Source of the DNA: RGIG5579 sp045601445
GTDB taxonomy: Bacteria > Bacillota > Clostridia > Oscillospirales > SIG627
Length of the DNA stretch: 46,423 nt
Assembly (NCBI GenBank): GCA_045601445.1
Contig: JAZRZQ010000086.1
Coordinates: forward strand, 1 to 46,423
Direction: 5' to 3'
The position numbers and the translations under genes were made by a program. Of the stretch, positions 24,897 through 36,250 are shown in pieces. Each line of letters opens with the position of its first letter. The stretch's first letter is position 1. Under the pieces are notes generated by a model. It saw only the letters and a program-made list of their open reading frames with translations. It made no database searches and had not been told where the DNA came from.

Positions 24897-26144
24897 TTCT
24901 TTGTTGCCGCGAATCTTCTGCCAATAGGCCTTGGCAGCCTGCTCGCTCTTGTTATCCCCGAATTCGTAATAGCGGCGATGGGCCAGATCCTTGGGCAGAT
25001 ACTGCCGATCGACCCAATGGTTGGGATAGTCGTGGGGATAAAGATAAGGCTCTTTTTTTTCGCCCTCTCCGAAGAAGTGGTTGTTCTTCAAAAAGGAAGG
25101 CATATCCCGTCCCAAGCCGCGTTCCAGATCCTCCTTGGCGGCGGCATACGCCAAATACGCCGAATTGGATTTGGGGCTGGTAGCCAAGAGAACGGTTGCG
25201 TGGACGAGGGGAATGCGTGCTTCGGGCATTCCGAGCATCAGGGCGGAATCAACACAGCTTTTGACGATGACGGCTGCCTGCGAATAGGCAAGGCCGACGT
25301 CCTCCGAGGCGATGACCATCAAGCGGCGGCAAGCCCCTTGCAGATCGCCCGATTCGAGAAGCTTTGCCAAATAAAAGACGGCGGCATTCTCGTCGCTCCC
25401 GCGGATGGATTTCTGCAGGGCGGACAGAAGCTCGTATTTATCGTCTCCGTTGCGATCGTACGCGGCCAGATTCCTCTGCCCCGCGCGGACGGCGTCCTCC
25501 ACGGTGATAACGTCATCGGCGACGTAGTAGCAAAGCTCAAGAAAATTGAGCGAGGCGCGCACGTCACCGCCGCAATGGGAAGCAATATAAGAAAGTGCCT
25601 CGGGATCGGCGCTTTTCTCCTGTCCGGATTCGGCATTGAGCTGCAGCAGCGCCCGTTCGAGATTCTTTTGAATCTCAGCGGGCAAAAGCTCCTTGAACTC
25701 AAACACCGCACAGCGGGAGAGAATGGCCTTGTAAACGTAAAAATAAGGGTTTTCGGTGGTGGAAGCAATGAGGGTGACTCTGCCGTCCTCAATGTACTCC
25801 AACAGGGTCTGCTGCTGTTTTTTGTTCAGATACTGGATCTCGTCCAAATACAGCAGAATGCCGCCGATTCCCGCAAGCCCCTCGGTCTCGGCAAGAACCT
25901 CCTTGATGTCCTTGCCCGCCGCAACAGTTGCGTTGAGCTTGCGAAACGGAAGTCCCGCCGACTCGGCGATGAGATTGGCGACGGTGGTTTTTCCGACACC
26001 GCTCGGGCCGTAAAAGATCATATTGGTCAGCTTGCCCGCCTCCAAAAGGCGCTTCAGCGGGCCCTTCTGCCCCAAAATATGCTCCTGACCGCAGACCTCG
26101 GAGAAATCGCGAGGGCGGATTCGCTCGGCGAGCGGAATATTCAT
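24894..26144 (-). CDS. rarA: replication-associated recombination protein RarA (MgsA family AAA+ ATPase)
   Basis: 416-residue AAA+ ATPase related to clamp-loader subunits, acting at stalled replication forks. Walker A is GPSGVGKTT (46-54), Walker B LLYLDEIQYLNKKQQ, sensor 1 STTENPYF, arginine-finger region LSRC, then the C-terminal tetramer domain with KSIRGSDENAAVFYLAKLLE and the family ending RRYYEFGDN. The ATG overlaps the asd stop by four bases, so the two genes are coupled although their functions are unrelated. Confidence 0.96.
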   Translation of the reverse strand: MNIPLAERIRPRDFSEVCGQEHILGQKGPLKRLLEAGKLTNMIFYGPSGVGKTTVANLIAESAGLPFRKLNATVAAGKDIKEVLAETEGLAGIGGILLYLDEIQYLNKKQQQTLLEYIEDGRVTLIASTTENPYFYVYKAILSRCAVFEFKELLPAEIQKNLERALLQLNAESGQEKSADPEALSYIASHCGGDVRASLNFLELCYYVADDVITVEDAVRAGQRNLAAYDRNGDDKYELLSALQKSIRGSDENAAVFYLAKLLESGDLQGACRRLMVIASEDVGLAYSQAAVIVKSCVDSALMLGMPEARIPLVHATVLLATSPKSNSAYLAYAAAKEDLERGLGRDMPSFLKNNHFFGEGEKKEPYLYPHDYPNHWVDRQYLPKDLAHRRYYEFGDNKSEQAAKAYWQKIRGNKE

Positions 26145-27220
26145 CGATCGAAGAAGCCGAGACGGAAGAGCAGCTCGGCAACCTCGACGGCGCCGCCTGC
26201 GGCACCGCGCAGGGTGTTGTGAGACAGGCCGACAAATTTATAATCGTAGATCGGGTCCTCGCGCAGTCTGCCCGCACAGATGCCCATACCGTTTTCGGTC
26301 ATACGGTCCACGCCCGTCTGGGGATGGTTTTCATCCTCAAAATAGGTGATGAACTGCTTGGGGGCGCTGGGAAGCTCCAATTCCTGCGGAAGGGAGCGGT
26401 ACTCCTTCCAGGCCTTGAGGATCTGCTCGCGGGTGGGCTTCTTTTTGAAGCGGATGAAGGTGGCGGCCATGTGACCGTCCGAGCAAGGAACGCGCAGGCA
26501 CTGCGCGCTGATGGTGAGCGAGGTGAGATTTTCCACGCCCGTCTCGCCAACCTTGCCCCAGATCTTCAGGGGTTCTTTTTCGCTCTTTTCCTCTTCCCCG
26601 CCGATGTGAGGGATGATGTTGTCGATCATCTCGGGCCATTCCTTAAAGGTCTTGCCCGCGCCGGAGATGGCCTGATAGGTGGTAACGAATACCTCGGTCG
26701 GCTCAAACTCCATCAAGGGAGCAATCAGAGGAACGTAGCTCTGGATCGAGCAGTTGGGCTTTGAGGCGATAAAGCCGCGCTTTGTACCGAGACGCTTTCT
26801 TTGAAGAGCGATCAGGTCGGTGTGGTGAGGGTTGACCTCGGGGATCATCATCGGAACGTCAGAGACCATACGGTTGGCGCTGTTGGCCGATACCACGGGA
26901 ATTTCTGCCTTGGCAAGAGCCTCCTCGTAAAGACGGGTCTCCTCCTTGGGCATATTGACCGCACAAAACACCATATCCACGCTCTCGGCGATGCGGGAGA
27001 TCTCCGCGGCGTCGTAGACGGGCATAGCGGCAACGGTCTCGGAGAGCGGAGCGGCCATTTTCCAGCGGCCCTCGACGCTTTCGCCGTAGCTTCTGCCTGC
27101 CGAGCGGGCGCTGGCGTAAAGCCCTGCGATTTCAAAATAAGGGTGGTTTTCAAGCAAGGTAATAAATCTTTGGCCGACCATACCGGTCGCGCCGATAATA
27201 CCGACTTTGATGCGATTCAT
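26141..27220 (-). CDS. asd: aspartate-semialdehyde dehydrogenase
   Basis: NADPH enzyme reducing aspartyl phosphate to the semialdehyde, the branch point to lysine/diaminopimelate, threonine and methionine. 359 residues; NADP loop GIIGATGMVGQRF at the start, catalytic Cys157 in SKPNCSIQS, and RVPCSDGHMA with the catalytic histidine. The sequence is of the archaeal/fungal-like Asd branch, common in Clostridia. GGAGG lies before the ATG. The hairpin-rich 147-base gap upstream may read through from rpsU; no convincing promoter of its own was found. Confidence 0.95.
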   Translation of the reverse strand: MNRIKVGIIGATGMVGQRFITLLENHPYFEIAGLYASARSAGRSYGESVEGRWKMAAPLSETVAAMPVYDAAEISRIAESVDMVFCAVNMPKEETRLYEEALAKAEIPVVSANSANRMVSDVPMMIPEVNPHHTDLIALQRKRLGTKRGFIASKPNCSIQSYVPLIAPLMEFEPTEVFVTTYQAISGAGKTFKEWPEMIDNIIPHIGGEEEKSEKEPLKIWGKVGETGVENLTSLTISAQCLRVPCSDGHMAATFIRFKKKPTREQILKAWKEYRSLPQELELPSAPKQFITYFEDENHPQTGVDRMTENGMGICAGRLREDPIYDYKFVGLSHNTLRGAAGGAVEVAELLFRLGFFDR

Positions 27221-27254
27221 ACAGTACCTCCGTAATCGAATGGATATTTGTTTC

Positions 27255-27301
27255 TAAAATATACAAAAGCCAATTCCTCCCACGATGTGGTCGGAATTGG
27301 C
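27255..27301 (-). terminator. intrinsic terminator after rpsU (in the asd leader)
   Basis: On the minus strand GCCAATTCC pairs with GGAATTGGC around an inner CCAC/GTGG stem with a GA/GA internal loop, followed by TTTTGTATATTTT. It could end rpsU or act as a conditional leader for asd. Confidence 0.8.
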
Positions 27302-27367
27302 ATCACTTCCTGCCGGTCAGGCAAGAACGGTGAAGGACTCCACCGTGTTTGCGCTATCCTGCAAAGC

Positions 27368-27544
27368 TTATTTGTACTTGCGCTTTCTTGCAGCTTCAGA
27401 CTTCTTCTTGCGCTTTACGCTGGGCTTTTCATAGCACTCGCGCTTACGAAGCTCGCTTAATACACCACTTCTGGCGCACTGGCGCTTAAATCTGCGAATA
27501 GCACTGTCGAGCGATTCGTTTTCTTTAACTCTAACTTCTGCCAT
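27368..27544 (-). CDS. rpsU: 30S ribosomal protein bS21
   Basis: 58-residue basic small-subunit protein. MAEVRVKENESLDSAIRRF and CARSGVLSELRKRECYEKPS are hallmark segments and the tail is Lys/Arg-rich. The start at 27544 follows GGGAGG. It has a perfect-consensus promoter and a terminator of its own, so it is expressed as a single gene. Confidence 0.97.
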   Translation of the reverse strand: MAEVRVKENESLDSAIRRFKRQCARSGVLSELRKRECYEKPSVKRKKKSEAARKRKYK

Positions 27545-27608
27545 CTTTTTCCCTCCCTTTGCACTTAGCGAAGAGATAAAACAAAACCAGTCTTCACGAC
27601 TAACGATT

Positions 27609-27637
27609 ATTATACTCAAAACGATAGCGGATGTCAA
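27609..27637 (-). promoter_or_regulatory. perfect-consensus promoter of rpsU
   Basis: Minus strand: -35 TTGACA (27632-27637), 17-base spacer, -10 TATAAT (27609-27614). Predicted leader of about 58 bases. Confidence 0.9.
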
Positions 27638-27683
27638 TGACTTTTTTCTTTTTTTTGGAAAAAACCTTCATTTACGTGCGGCA

Positions 27684-27729
27684 AAAGCAAAAAAGGAAGT
27701 AGGAAAACGCAAAGGAGCGTGTTTCTTCC
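27684..27729 (-). terminator. intrinsic terminator after leuS
   Basis: On the minus strand the 5' arm GGAAGAAACACGC pairs imperfectly with GCGTTTTCC and a following CTTCC, and TTTTTTGC comes next. It closes the nine-gene operon that begins at the TrmH-type gene. The rest of 27545-27758 is the rpsU promoter plus AT-rich sequence. Confidence 0.7.
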
Positions 27730-27758
27730 GCGCGTTTTCTCAAGACTGCCACAAGAGA

Positions 27759-30161
<2,403 letters not shown>

Positions 30162-30180
30162 AGTATTGATCCTCGGTTTC

Positions 30181-31764
30181 TTAATCTTCTTTTGCTTCAA
30201 ATGCAATCGGCTCGGCCTGCGACCAGAGCTTTTCAAGCTTGAAAAAGTCTCGGTTGGCGGCATCGAACAAATGCACGATCACATCGCCAAAGTCAAGTAA
30301 AATCCAGCCGCCGCCCTGATAACCCTCCACACGGTCGGGCGTTTGGGAATCCTCCTCGCGAAGGCGGTATTCCGCTTCGTCACACAGCGCCTTCAGGTGA
30401 GTGGAAGAGGTGGCGGAAGCGATCACGAAGTAGTCTGTGATGACCGTTTGCTCGATCACCTTGAGAATACAAATCTCTTTTCCCTTTTTTTCATCCAGAA
30501 CGGATGCAAGCTTTTTTGCTTTTTCGAGTGCGGTCATTCCTTGTTCCTTTCGTTTCAAATCCTCCAAGGCAGAGAGCGTCAGAGGATGGATGGGTCTGTT
30601 TTTCTCCCGAAGTCCCTGCACGGTGTGCTCCATCACGTCGACAAGGATCCGATCCAGCTCCCGTTTCTTTTCATCCGTCGAAAGCCCGTTCAGCTCCTCG
30701 GTGCGATGCCGTATTTTGCGACAGAAGGGATATTCCCTCTCTTCCTCGGTGAAATCGGCCAAAAAGAGGATCTTTTCGCTAAGCGTCATCGCGCTCTTTC
30801 CGGTCGTGTGATAAGCAACGGCCGAGCGCTCCGCTTCGGTAAGACAGGGAATCTTTTCGGCAAGAATCGCCGCGCTCCTCCCGTGAAGGACGCTCTCCGA
30901 TGCAAGATCGGCATCGGTGAGAGCTACGCCGTTTTCCTTTAAATACGTCACCTGACGGGAGAGGTCCCATTCCTTGGTGGCGTCGTGGCATAGGGCGGCG
31001 AGGCGAAGCCTCTCCCTCGCCTCATCGGAACAATCAAAGAGACGGCAGAGTCGGTCGGTCTCCCGCTCGACGGAAAGCGTGTGACGAAAGCGCTTGTCCG
31101 ACAGCTCCTTCTCCAAGCGCGAGATCCATTCGGCGCGATGCCCCCTCCGCGAGCCGTAGAGGCCGCGACGCGTCACAAGGTCGTGAACTGCGGGGGAAAG
31201 CGCCTCGGAGATGCCGTCGGTGAAAAGCTGACGTCGAACCTCGGTGGAAGATATTATATATGCTTTTTCGCGCAAAAGCAAGGACTCGGCACCAAATTCT
31301 TTTTCAAGCTGCTTATTTTTTGTCAAAAGCGTGTTGAAATCCTCGTCTCTTGCCATCGGGCACAAAACACAGCGCGAAACCAATTCGGGTACGTTTTTCC
31401 AGGTTTCAAAGGCTAAATACTGATCCGTTCCCATAAAGAGATACAATTTTGCCTTCGGATGGAGCGATGCGATATGGCGCACGGTAAGATACGTGTACGA
31501 CACACCCTCGCTTCGGATTTCAAAATCCGAGATTCTGACCCGATCGGAGACGGGCTCGAAGGCACAGGCTGCCATACGAAGCCGATCCTCATCGGAGACG
31601 GCACCCGTGAGAGCCTTGTGCGGAGCGATCCCCGAGGGGATCACGTAGACAAGCGAGAGCTCGGCCCCCTTCAGAAAGGCGGCAAGCGCCTTTTGGTGGC
31701 CGCGGTGCGGCGGGTCGAAGGCACCGCCGAAAATGCCAATGCGCTCAGTCGTCGAACAAGGCAT
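30181..31764 (-). CDS. nadD: NadD-YqeK-RsfS triple fusion: NaMN adenylyltransferase, HD-domain hydrolase and ribosomal silencing factor
   Basis: One uninterrupted 527-codon frame carries three proteins normally made from adjacent genes in Bacillota. Residues 1-204: NadD, with GGAFDPPHRGH and ISSTEVRRQL, which adenylates nicotinate mononucleotide for NAD synthesis. Residues about 210-385: YqeK-type HD hydrolase (likely Ap4A hydrolase) with H228, H260-D261, H294 and YHTTGKSAMTLSEKILFLAD. Residues 410-527: RsfS, which blocks 30S/50S joining by binding uL14, with DYFVIASATSSTHLKAL and WILLDFGDVIVHLFD. The ATG at 31764 lies inside the end of ftsY, with AGGAG spaced 7 bases. RsfS could also be started internally at 30537. 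A missed frameshift in the assembly is the main alternative. Confidence 0.92.
   Translation of the reverse strand: MPCSTTERIGIFGGAFDPPHRGHQKALAAFLKGAELSLVYVIPSGIAPHKALTGAVSDEDRLRMAACAFEPVSDRVRISDFEIRSEGVSYTYLTVRHIASLHPKAKLYLFMGTDQYLAFETWKNVPELVSRCVLCPMARDEDFNTLLTKNKQLEKEFGAESLLLREKAYIISSTEVRRQLFTDGISEALSPAVHDLVTRRGLYGSRRGHRAEWISRLEKELSDKRFRHTLSVERETDRLCRLFDCSDEARERLRLAALCHDATKEWDLSRQVTYLKENGVALTDADLASESVLHGRSAAILAEKIPCLTEAERSAVAYHTTGKSAMTLSEKILFLADFTEEEREYPFCRKIRHRTEELNGLSTDEKKRELDRILVDVMEHTVQGLREKNRPIHPLTLSALEDLKRKEQGMTALEKAKKLASVLDEKKGKEICILKVIEQTVITDYFVIASATSSTHLKALCDEAEYRLREEDSQTPDRVEGYQGGGWILLDFGDVIVHLFDAANRDFFKLEKLWSQAEPIAFEAKED
30537..30550 (-). promoter_or_regulatory. internal ribosome binding site before the RsfS part of the fusion
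   Basis: AAAGGA (30545-30550 on the minus strand) stands 7 bases before an in-frame ATG (30535-30537) that begins MTALEKAKKLA, a normal RsfS N-terminus. Initiation here would give a free 118-residue RsfS. Confidence 0.6.
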
Positions 31765-32659
31765 TGACAAACTCCTGCGGGTCAAACGGACGAAGATCAT
31801 CGACCCCTTCCCCGACGCCGATAAACTTGACGGGGATGCCCAGCTCTTTTTTCAGAGAAAAGACGATGCCGCCCTTGGCAGTGCCGTCGAGCTTGGTCAG
31901 AACCAGACCCGTAATGCCCGCACTGCGGCTGAATTCTTTCGCTTGACTGACGGCGTTCTGACCCGTGGTCGCATCGAGCACGAGCAGTACCTCGCGGTCA
32001 CAGCCCTCCAATTCGCGATCCAGCACGCGGCTGATCTTGGCAAGCTCATCCATCAGATTTTTCTTGTTGTGAAGGCGTCCCGCCGTATCGACGATCAAGA
32101 CGTCCGCACCGCGCTTTTTGGCCGCGGCGGCCGCGTCGAACACGACGGCGGCGGGATCGGCCCCGTCGCCCTGCGAGATCATATCAATTCCGATGCGGTC
32201 GGCCCAAATGCCGAGCTGCTCGCGAGCGGCGGCGCGGAAGGTATCTCCCGCGGCAAGAAGCACTCTCTTGTCCTGAAGCTTTAAATAATTGGCGATCTTG
32301 GCGATGGAAGTGGTCTTTCCGACACCGTTGACGCCGATCACCAAAATGGCGGCGGGCTTGGTGGAAAGCTTTAAGTCAAGCCCGTCCTTCTGAAGCATTT
32401 CGGTCAGAATGGCGCGCAGGGCACTCTTTGCCTCGTCGCCGTTCATAATTCTCTCTTCGGTCACACGATCGCGCAGCTCGTCAATGACCCGCATGGCGCA
32501 CTCCGCACCGAAATCGGCCAAAATGAGAATCTCCTCCAATTCCTCGTAGAAATCCTCGTCGATCTCGCCCGAGAGCGCACGGAAGAGCGCGTCGGTACGA
32601 TGCAGAATCGCATTTTTCGTTTTGGCAAGGCCCTTTTTCAGGGCTTCAAAAAATCCCAT
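31745..32659 (-). CDS. ftsY: signal recognition particle receptor FtsY
   Basis: SRP GTPase that docks ribosome-nascent chains to SecYEG. 304 residues. N-domain helices (1-95) without the long acidic A-domain of proteobacteria; G-domain with GVNGVGKTT (109-117), DTFRAAAREQL, DTAGRLHNKK, TKLDGTAKGG, and the FtsY-type end KFIGVGEGVDDLRPFDP. AGAGGA before the ATG. Follows smc by 9 bases, the classical rnc-smc-ftsY order; ffh/ylxM do not follow here. Its last 20 bases overlap the nadD fusion gene. Confidence 0.97.
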   Translation of the reverse strand: MGFFEALKKGLAKTKNAILHRTDALFRALSGEIDEDFYEELEEILILADFGAECAMRVIDELRDRVTEERIMNGDEAKSALRAILTEMLQKDGLDLKLSTKPAAILVIGVNGVGKTTSIAKIANYLKLQDKRVLLAAGDTFRAAAREQLGIWADRIGIDMISQGDGADPAAVVFDAAAAAKKRGADVLIVDTAGRLHNKKNLMDELAKISRVLDRELEGCDREVLLVLDATTGQNAVSQAKEFSRSAGITGLVLTKLDGTAKGGIVFSLKKELGIPVKFIGVGEGVDDLRPFDPQEFVNALFDD

Positions 32660-32668
32660 AGTTTCCTC

Positions 32669-35600
32669 TTACTTTCCGTCGGATGCATAACGCTGTGATT
32701 CGGAGACCGCCAGACGAATGAAGTCGCTGACGCCCTTTTCCTGCATCGTAATGCCGTAGAGGGTGTCGGCCTGCTCCATCGTGCCGCGGCGGTGCGTGAT
32801 TACGATAAACTGCGTTTTGTCGTTATGCTTTTTGATGTATTCGGCAAAGCGGCGCACGTTGGCCTCGTCCAGCGCCGATTCGATCTCGTCGAAGATACAG
32901 AACGGGCTGGGATTGATGCGAAGCAGAGACATATACAGCGCGATCGCCACGAACGCCTGTTCCCCGCCCGAGAGCAGGGAGAGATTTTTGATGACCTTTC
33001 CCGGAGGCTGAACGCGGATCTCGACACCGCAGTTGAGAAGATCCTCCTTGTCGGTCAATTCGATATCCGCATTTCCGCCGCCGAACAGCTCGGTAAAGAT
33101 CTGACGGAAGGTGTAGCGGATCTTTTCAAAGGTATCGGTAAACATTTCGCGCATCGTCGATTCGAGATCGAAAATGAGCTTCTCCAATTCCTCCTTGGAT
33201 TTGGCAATATCGGAATACTGCTCGTTGAGGAAAGCAAAGCGTGCCTGCGCCTCCTCCAATTCCTGAACGGATTCAAGGTTGACCGGCCCGATGCGACGGA
33301 TGCCTGCGCGAAGCTCCTGCAGGCGCTTTTCGCCGCCGAGGGCATCAACGTCAACCGTTTCAAACGAAGAAAACTCCTCGCTGTCGGGGGTGATTTCGTA
33401 CTCCTCCTGAAGGGAGCGCAAAATGCCCTCTTTTTCCTTTTGGGCGGCGGCAAGGCGGGACGAGAGGCGGGAGAAGGACTCCATTTTCCTTTCCTTTTCC
33501 GCTTGCTTTTCCTTTTGCTTGGCGCGGATCTCGGCAGACTCCTCGCCTGCGGCAGTCACTCTGTCCTGAAGGGTGCGGATGAGTGCGTGCTTGTTCTCGA
33601 TCTCGGTGTGAAGGCTTTCCTTTTCCAGAGAGGACTTCTCGATCTGAAGAAGGGCTTGCGCCTTTTTCTCCTCTAACTCGCGAAGGTATTCCTCCTTACG
33701 AAGAGAACTGTCGGCAAGGCGGGCGATGGCCTGTTCGTTTTCGGTCAGACGGGCGGCGACCTGCTCCAAGCGAAGCTGCGCCTGCCCGCGCAGAGCGAGG
33801 ATCTCGCCTTGCGTGATGATGAGCGCCTCGCGCTCCTTTTCCTTTTCTTCCTTCTCGATGCGAAGCGATTCCAAGGCGATGCGGTTCTCCCCTTCCTTGA
33901 CGGAAAGAAGCTCCAATTCCGCACGGATGGTCACGGCGCGAAGCTCCTTTTCTCTCACGCGCTCGTCAAGCTGAAACAGCTCCTGCTCGATCTGAAGCAC
34001 GCGGGATTTGGCGGCATCCATTCGCTCGGTCTCGAGGGTGAGGGCGTTTTGCGCCTCGCCCGCGCGAAGGCGAAGGCTTGACAGCTTCTCCTCCAGCACC
34101 TTGGCCTTTTCGCGGTATTCGGCTCTTGTATTCTCGAGCGTTTCGATCTTTTCTCGATAGGCGGCAATGCGTTTTTCGGCCGCCTCGAGCGTTTCCTTGA
34201 GGCGGGCAAGGTCTCCCGAACGGGACAGAACGCCCGTTTTGTTTTGTGCCTGACCGCCGGTGAACGAGCCGCCCGCGTGGACGATCTGTCCGTCGAGCGT
34301 GACGATGCGAACACCGTATTTTTCCGCGCGCGCCACGCGAGAGGCGCTTTCAATATCGCGGCAGACCAGAGTCTTGCCGAGCAAAAACTCCGCGATGATG
34401 CGGTATTTTTCCTCACTTTGACAAAGATCGCTCGCACGGCCGACGAAGCCCTCGTCGTGAACGGCGGACACGTCGTAGAGCCCTGCGCACAGGGTGTTGA
34501 GGGGCAGGAAGGTCGCTCTGCCCAAGCGATTGTTTTTCAAAAATGCGATGGCGTCCTTGGCGTTGCGGTCGGTCTCGACGACCAGATTCTGAACGCCGTT
34601 TCCGAGGGCGGCCTCCATGGCAAGGACGTATTCCTCACGGGTGGTAACGAGCTTGGAAACAGGGCCGCAAATGCCGGAAAGCTCTCCGGATTGTGCGGCA
34701 CTCATCACTTCCTTGACCGAGTCTGAGAAGCCCTCGAGCAGTCTCTCCATACGAAGCAGGGTGTCGCGGCGCTGTTCGGCCTCCATTTTTTCCATTCGGC
34801 TTTTCTGCAGGCGCTCGTTTTCTTCCTCGATCTCCTCGCCCAGATGATACAGCGCAAGCTGAACGGCTCCGTTGTCCTTTTCGGCCGCTTGCTTTTCCTC
34901 GGCGGCACGGTTGGCCGCCTCGCGAAGCGCTTCAAGTTTTTCCCGCAGGGCTTCATCCTCACCGCCGCCCTGAGAGAGTCTCTTTTCCAGCTCTTTTTTC
35001 TGATCGGCGGCTGCCTGCACAAAGCCCTCGCCCGCCTTCCATTCCATAGAAAGCTCGGCGCGGGACTCGCGGAAGGAATCCATTTGCGCCAAAAGCGCCT
35101 CCTCACGGTCCACCAAGGCGGTGTAGGCACAAGCGACCGTCTCCTGCGAGAGACGGTTTTCCTCAACACGAGCCTCGATGCCGTCCATTTCAGCTTGAAT
35201 GGCCTGCATTTGTGCGCCGATCTCTTCTTTTTGCGCCAAAAGCTCCTTTTCCCGCTCTCCGACCTGCTCTCCCTGAGAGAGTGCCTCCTCGCGGCGAAGC
35301 TCAATGTGGTGGATCTCGTTTTCCAAAACGGAAAGAGCGGCGGCAAGCTCGGATTCGCGCGCGGCAAGCTCGGTTGCCTCCGTGCGGATCCGCTCGCTTT
35401 GCAGATTCTTTTCCTGCGACTCGACGTAAAGGGCGTCGATCCTGCGATCGGCCTTGTCGATCTCGTCGGTCAGAGCGACAAGCTCACGGTCCTCCCTCTC
35501 GTACTGCTCTGCACCGGACTTAGAAAACGCCTCGATGGCGCCGAGGCGCTTGGCCCAGATGCCCATTTCCAGATTTTTCTTTTCCTCGGCAATGGCAAGA

Positions 35601-36244
35601 TAGGCCTTGGCCTTGGCGCTTTGCGCCTCCAGACGCGGCAATCTTCCCTGCACCTCGGAGAGAATATCGTTGATGCGAAGGGCGTTATCGTTGACCGACA
35701 GAAGCTTCTGCGTCGCCTCCTGCTTGCGGTAGCGAAAGCGGGAAATGCCCGCCGCCTCCTCAAACAGCTCGCGGCGATCGTTTCCCTTCATGGAAACGAT
35801 CTCGGCGATCTTGCCCTGACTGATGACGGAATAGCCCTCTCGGCCGATACCGGTATTGAGAAACAGATCGACCACGTCCTTGAGCCGAACCTGTTTTTTG
35901 TTCAGATAATACTCGCTCTCGCCGCTTCGGTAAAGTCTTCTGCCGACGCTGACCTCGTCAAAGTCGATCTTCATCAGATAATCGGAGTTATCAATGGTCA
36001 TCACGACCTCGGCAAACGAGGCGGGTTTACGCTTGGAAGAGCCGTTGAAGATGACGTCCTCCATTTTACTGCCGCGCAGGGATTTGGCACTCATTTCGCC
36101 CAAAACCCAGCGAACGGCATCGGAAATGTTGCTTTTGCCGCTTCCGTTAGCGCCGACGATCGCCGTCATTCCTTTATCAAACTCGATGACGGTCTTGTCG
36201 GGGAACGATTTGAAGCCCTGTAATTCCAGTGTTTTTAAATACAT
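32669..36244 (-). CDS. smc: chromosome segregation protein SMC
   Basis: 1191-residue condensin ATPase. Walker A GANGSGKSN (31-39) and the N-terminal head; long coiled coil (about 170-500); hinge (about 510-670) with ICGPVSKLVTTREEY and GRATFLPLNTL; second coiled coil (about 680-1020); C-terminal head with signature LSGGEQAFVAIAL and Walker B FCIFDEIESALDEANV. Glu, Lys, Gln and Arg dominate the coils. It starts 6 bases after rnc and its partner genes scpA/scpB are not in the window. Confidence 0.98.
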   Translation of the reverse strand: MYLKTLELQGFKSFPDKTVIEFDKGMTAIVGANGSGKSNISDAVRWVLGEMSAKSLRGSKMEDVIFNGSSKRKPASFAEVVMTIDNSDYLMKIDFDEVSVGRRLYRSGESEYYLNKKQVRLKDVVDLFLNTGIGREGYSVISQGKIAEIVSMKGNDRRELFEEAAGISRFRYRKQEATQKLLSVNDNALRINDILSEVQGRLPRLEAQSAKAKAYLAIAEEKKNLEMGIWAKRLGAIEAFSKSGAEQYEREDRELVALTDEIDKADRRIDALYVESQEKNLQSERIRTEATELAARESELAAALSVLENEIHHIELRREEALSQGEQVGEREKELLAQKEEIGAQMQAIQAEMDGIEARVEENRLSQETVACAYTALVDREEALLAQMDSFRESRAELSMEWKAGEGFVQAAADQKKELEKRLSQGGGEDEALREKLEALREAANRAAEEKQAAEKDNGAVQLALYHLGEEIEEENERLQKSRMEKMEAEQRRDTLLRMERLLEGFSDSVKEVMSAAQSGELSGICGPVSKLVTTREEYVLAMEAALGNGVQNLVVETDRNAKDAIAFLKNNRLGRATFLPLNTLCAGLYDVSAVHDEGFVGRASDLCQSEEKYRIIAEFLLGKTLVCRDIESASRVARAEKYGVRIVTLDGQIVHAGGSFTGGQAQNKTGVLSRSGDLARLKETLEAAEKRIAAYREKIETLENTRAEYREKAKVLEEKLSSLRLRAGEAQNALTLETERMDAAKSRVLQIEQELFQLDERVREKELRAVTIRAELELLSVKEGENRIALESLRIEKEEKEKEREALIITQGEILALRGQAQLRLEQVAARLTENEQAIARLADSSLRKEEYLRELEEKKAQALLQIEKSSLEKESLHTEIENKHALIRTLQDRVTAAGEESAEIRAKQKEKQAEKERKMESFSRLSSRLAAAQKEKEGILRSLQEEYEITPDSEEFSSFETVDVDALGGEKRLQELRAGIRRIGPVNLESVQELEEAQARFAFLNEQYSDIAKSKEELEKLIFDLESTMREMFTDTFEKIRYTFRQIFTELFGGGNADIELTDKEDLLNCGVEIRVQPPGKVIKNLSLLSGGEQAFVAIALYMSLLRINPSPFCIFDEIESALDEANVRRFAEYIKKHNDKTQFIVITHRRGTMEQADTLYGITMQEKGVSDFIRLAVSESQRYASDGK

Positions 36245-36250
36245 CGGATC

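Noticed and set aside
30162..30263. 34-residue N-terminal extension of LeuRS
   Set aside because: Overlaps the RsfS end of the fusion gene and is not LeuRS-like; the ATG at 30161 begins the family N-terminus.
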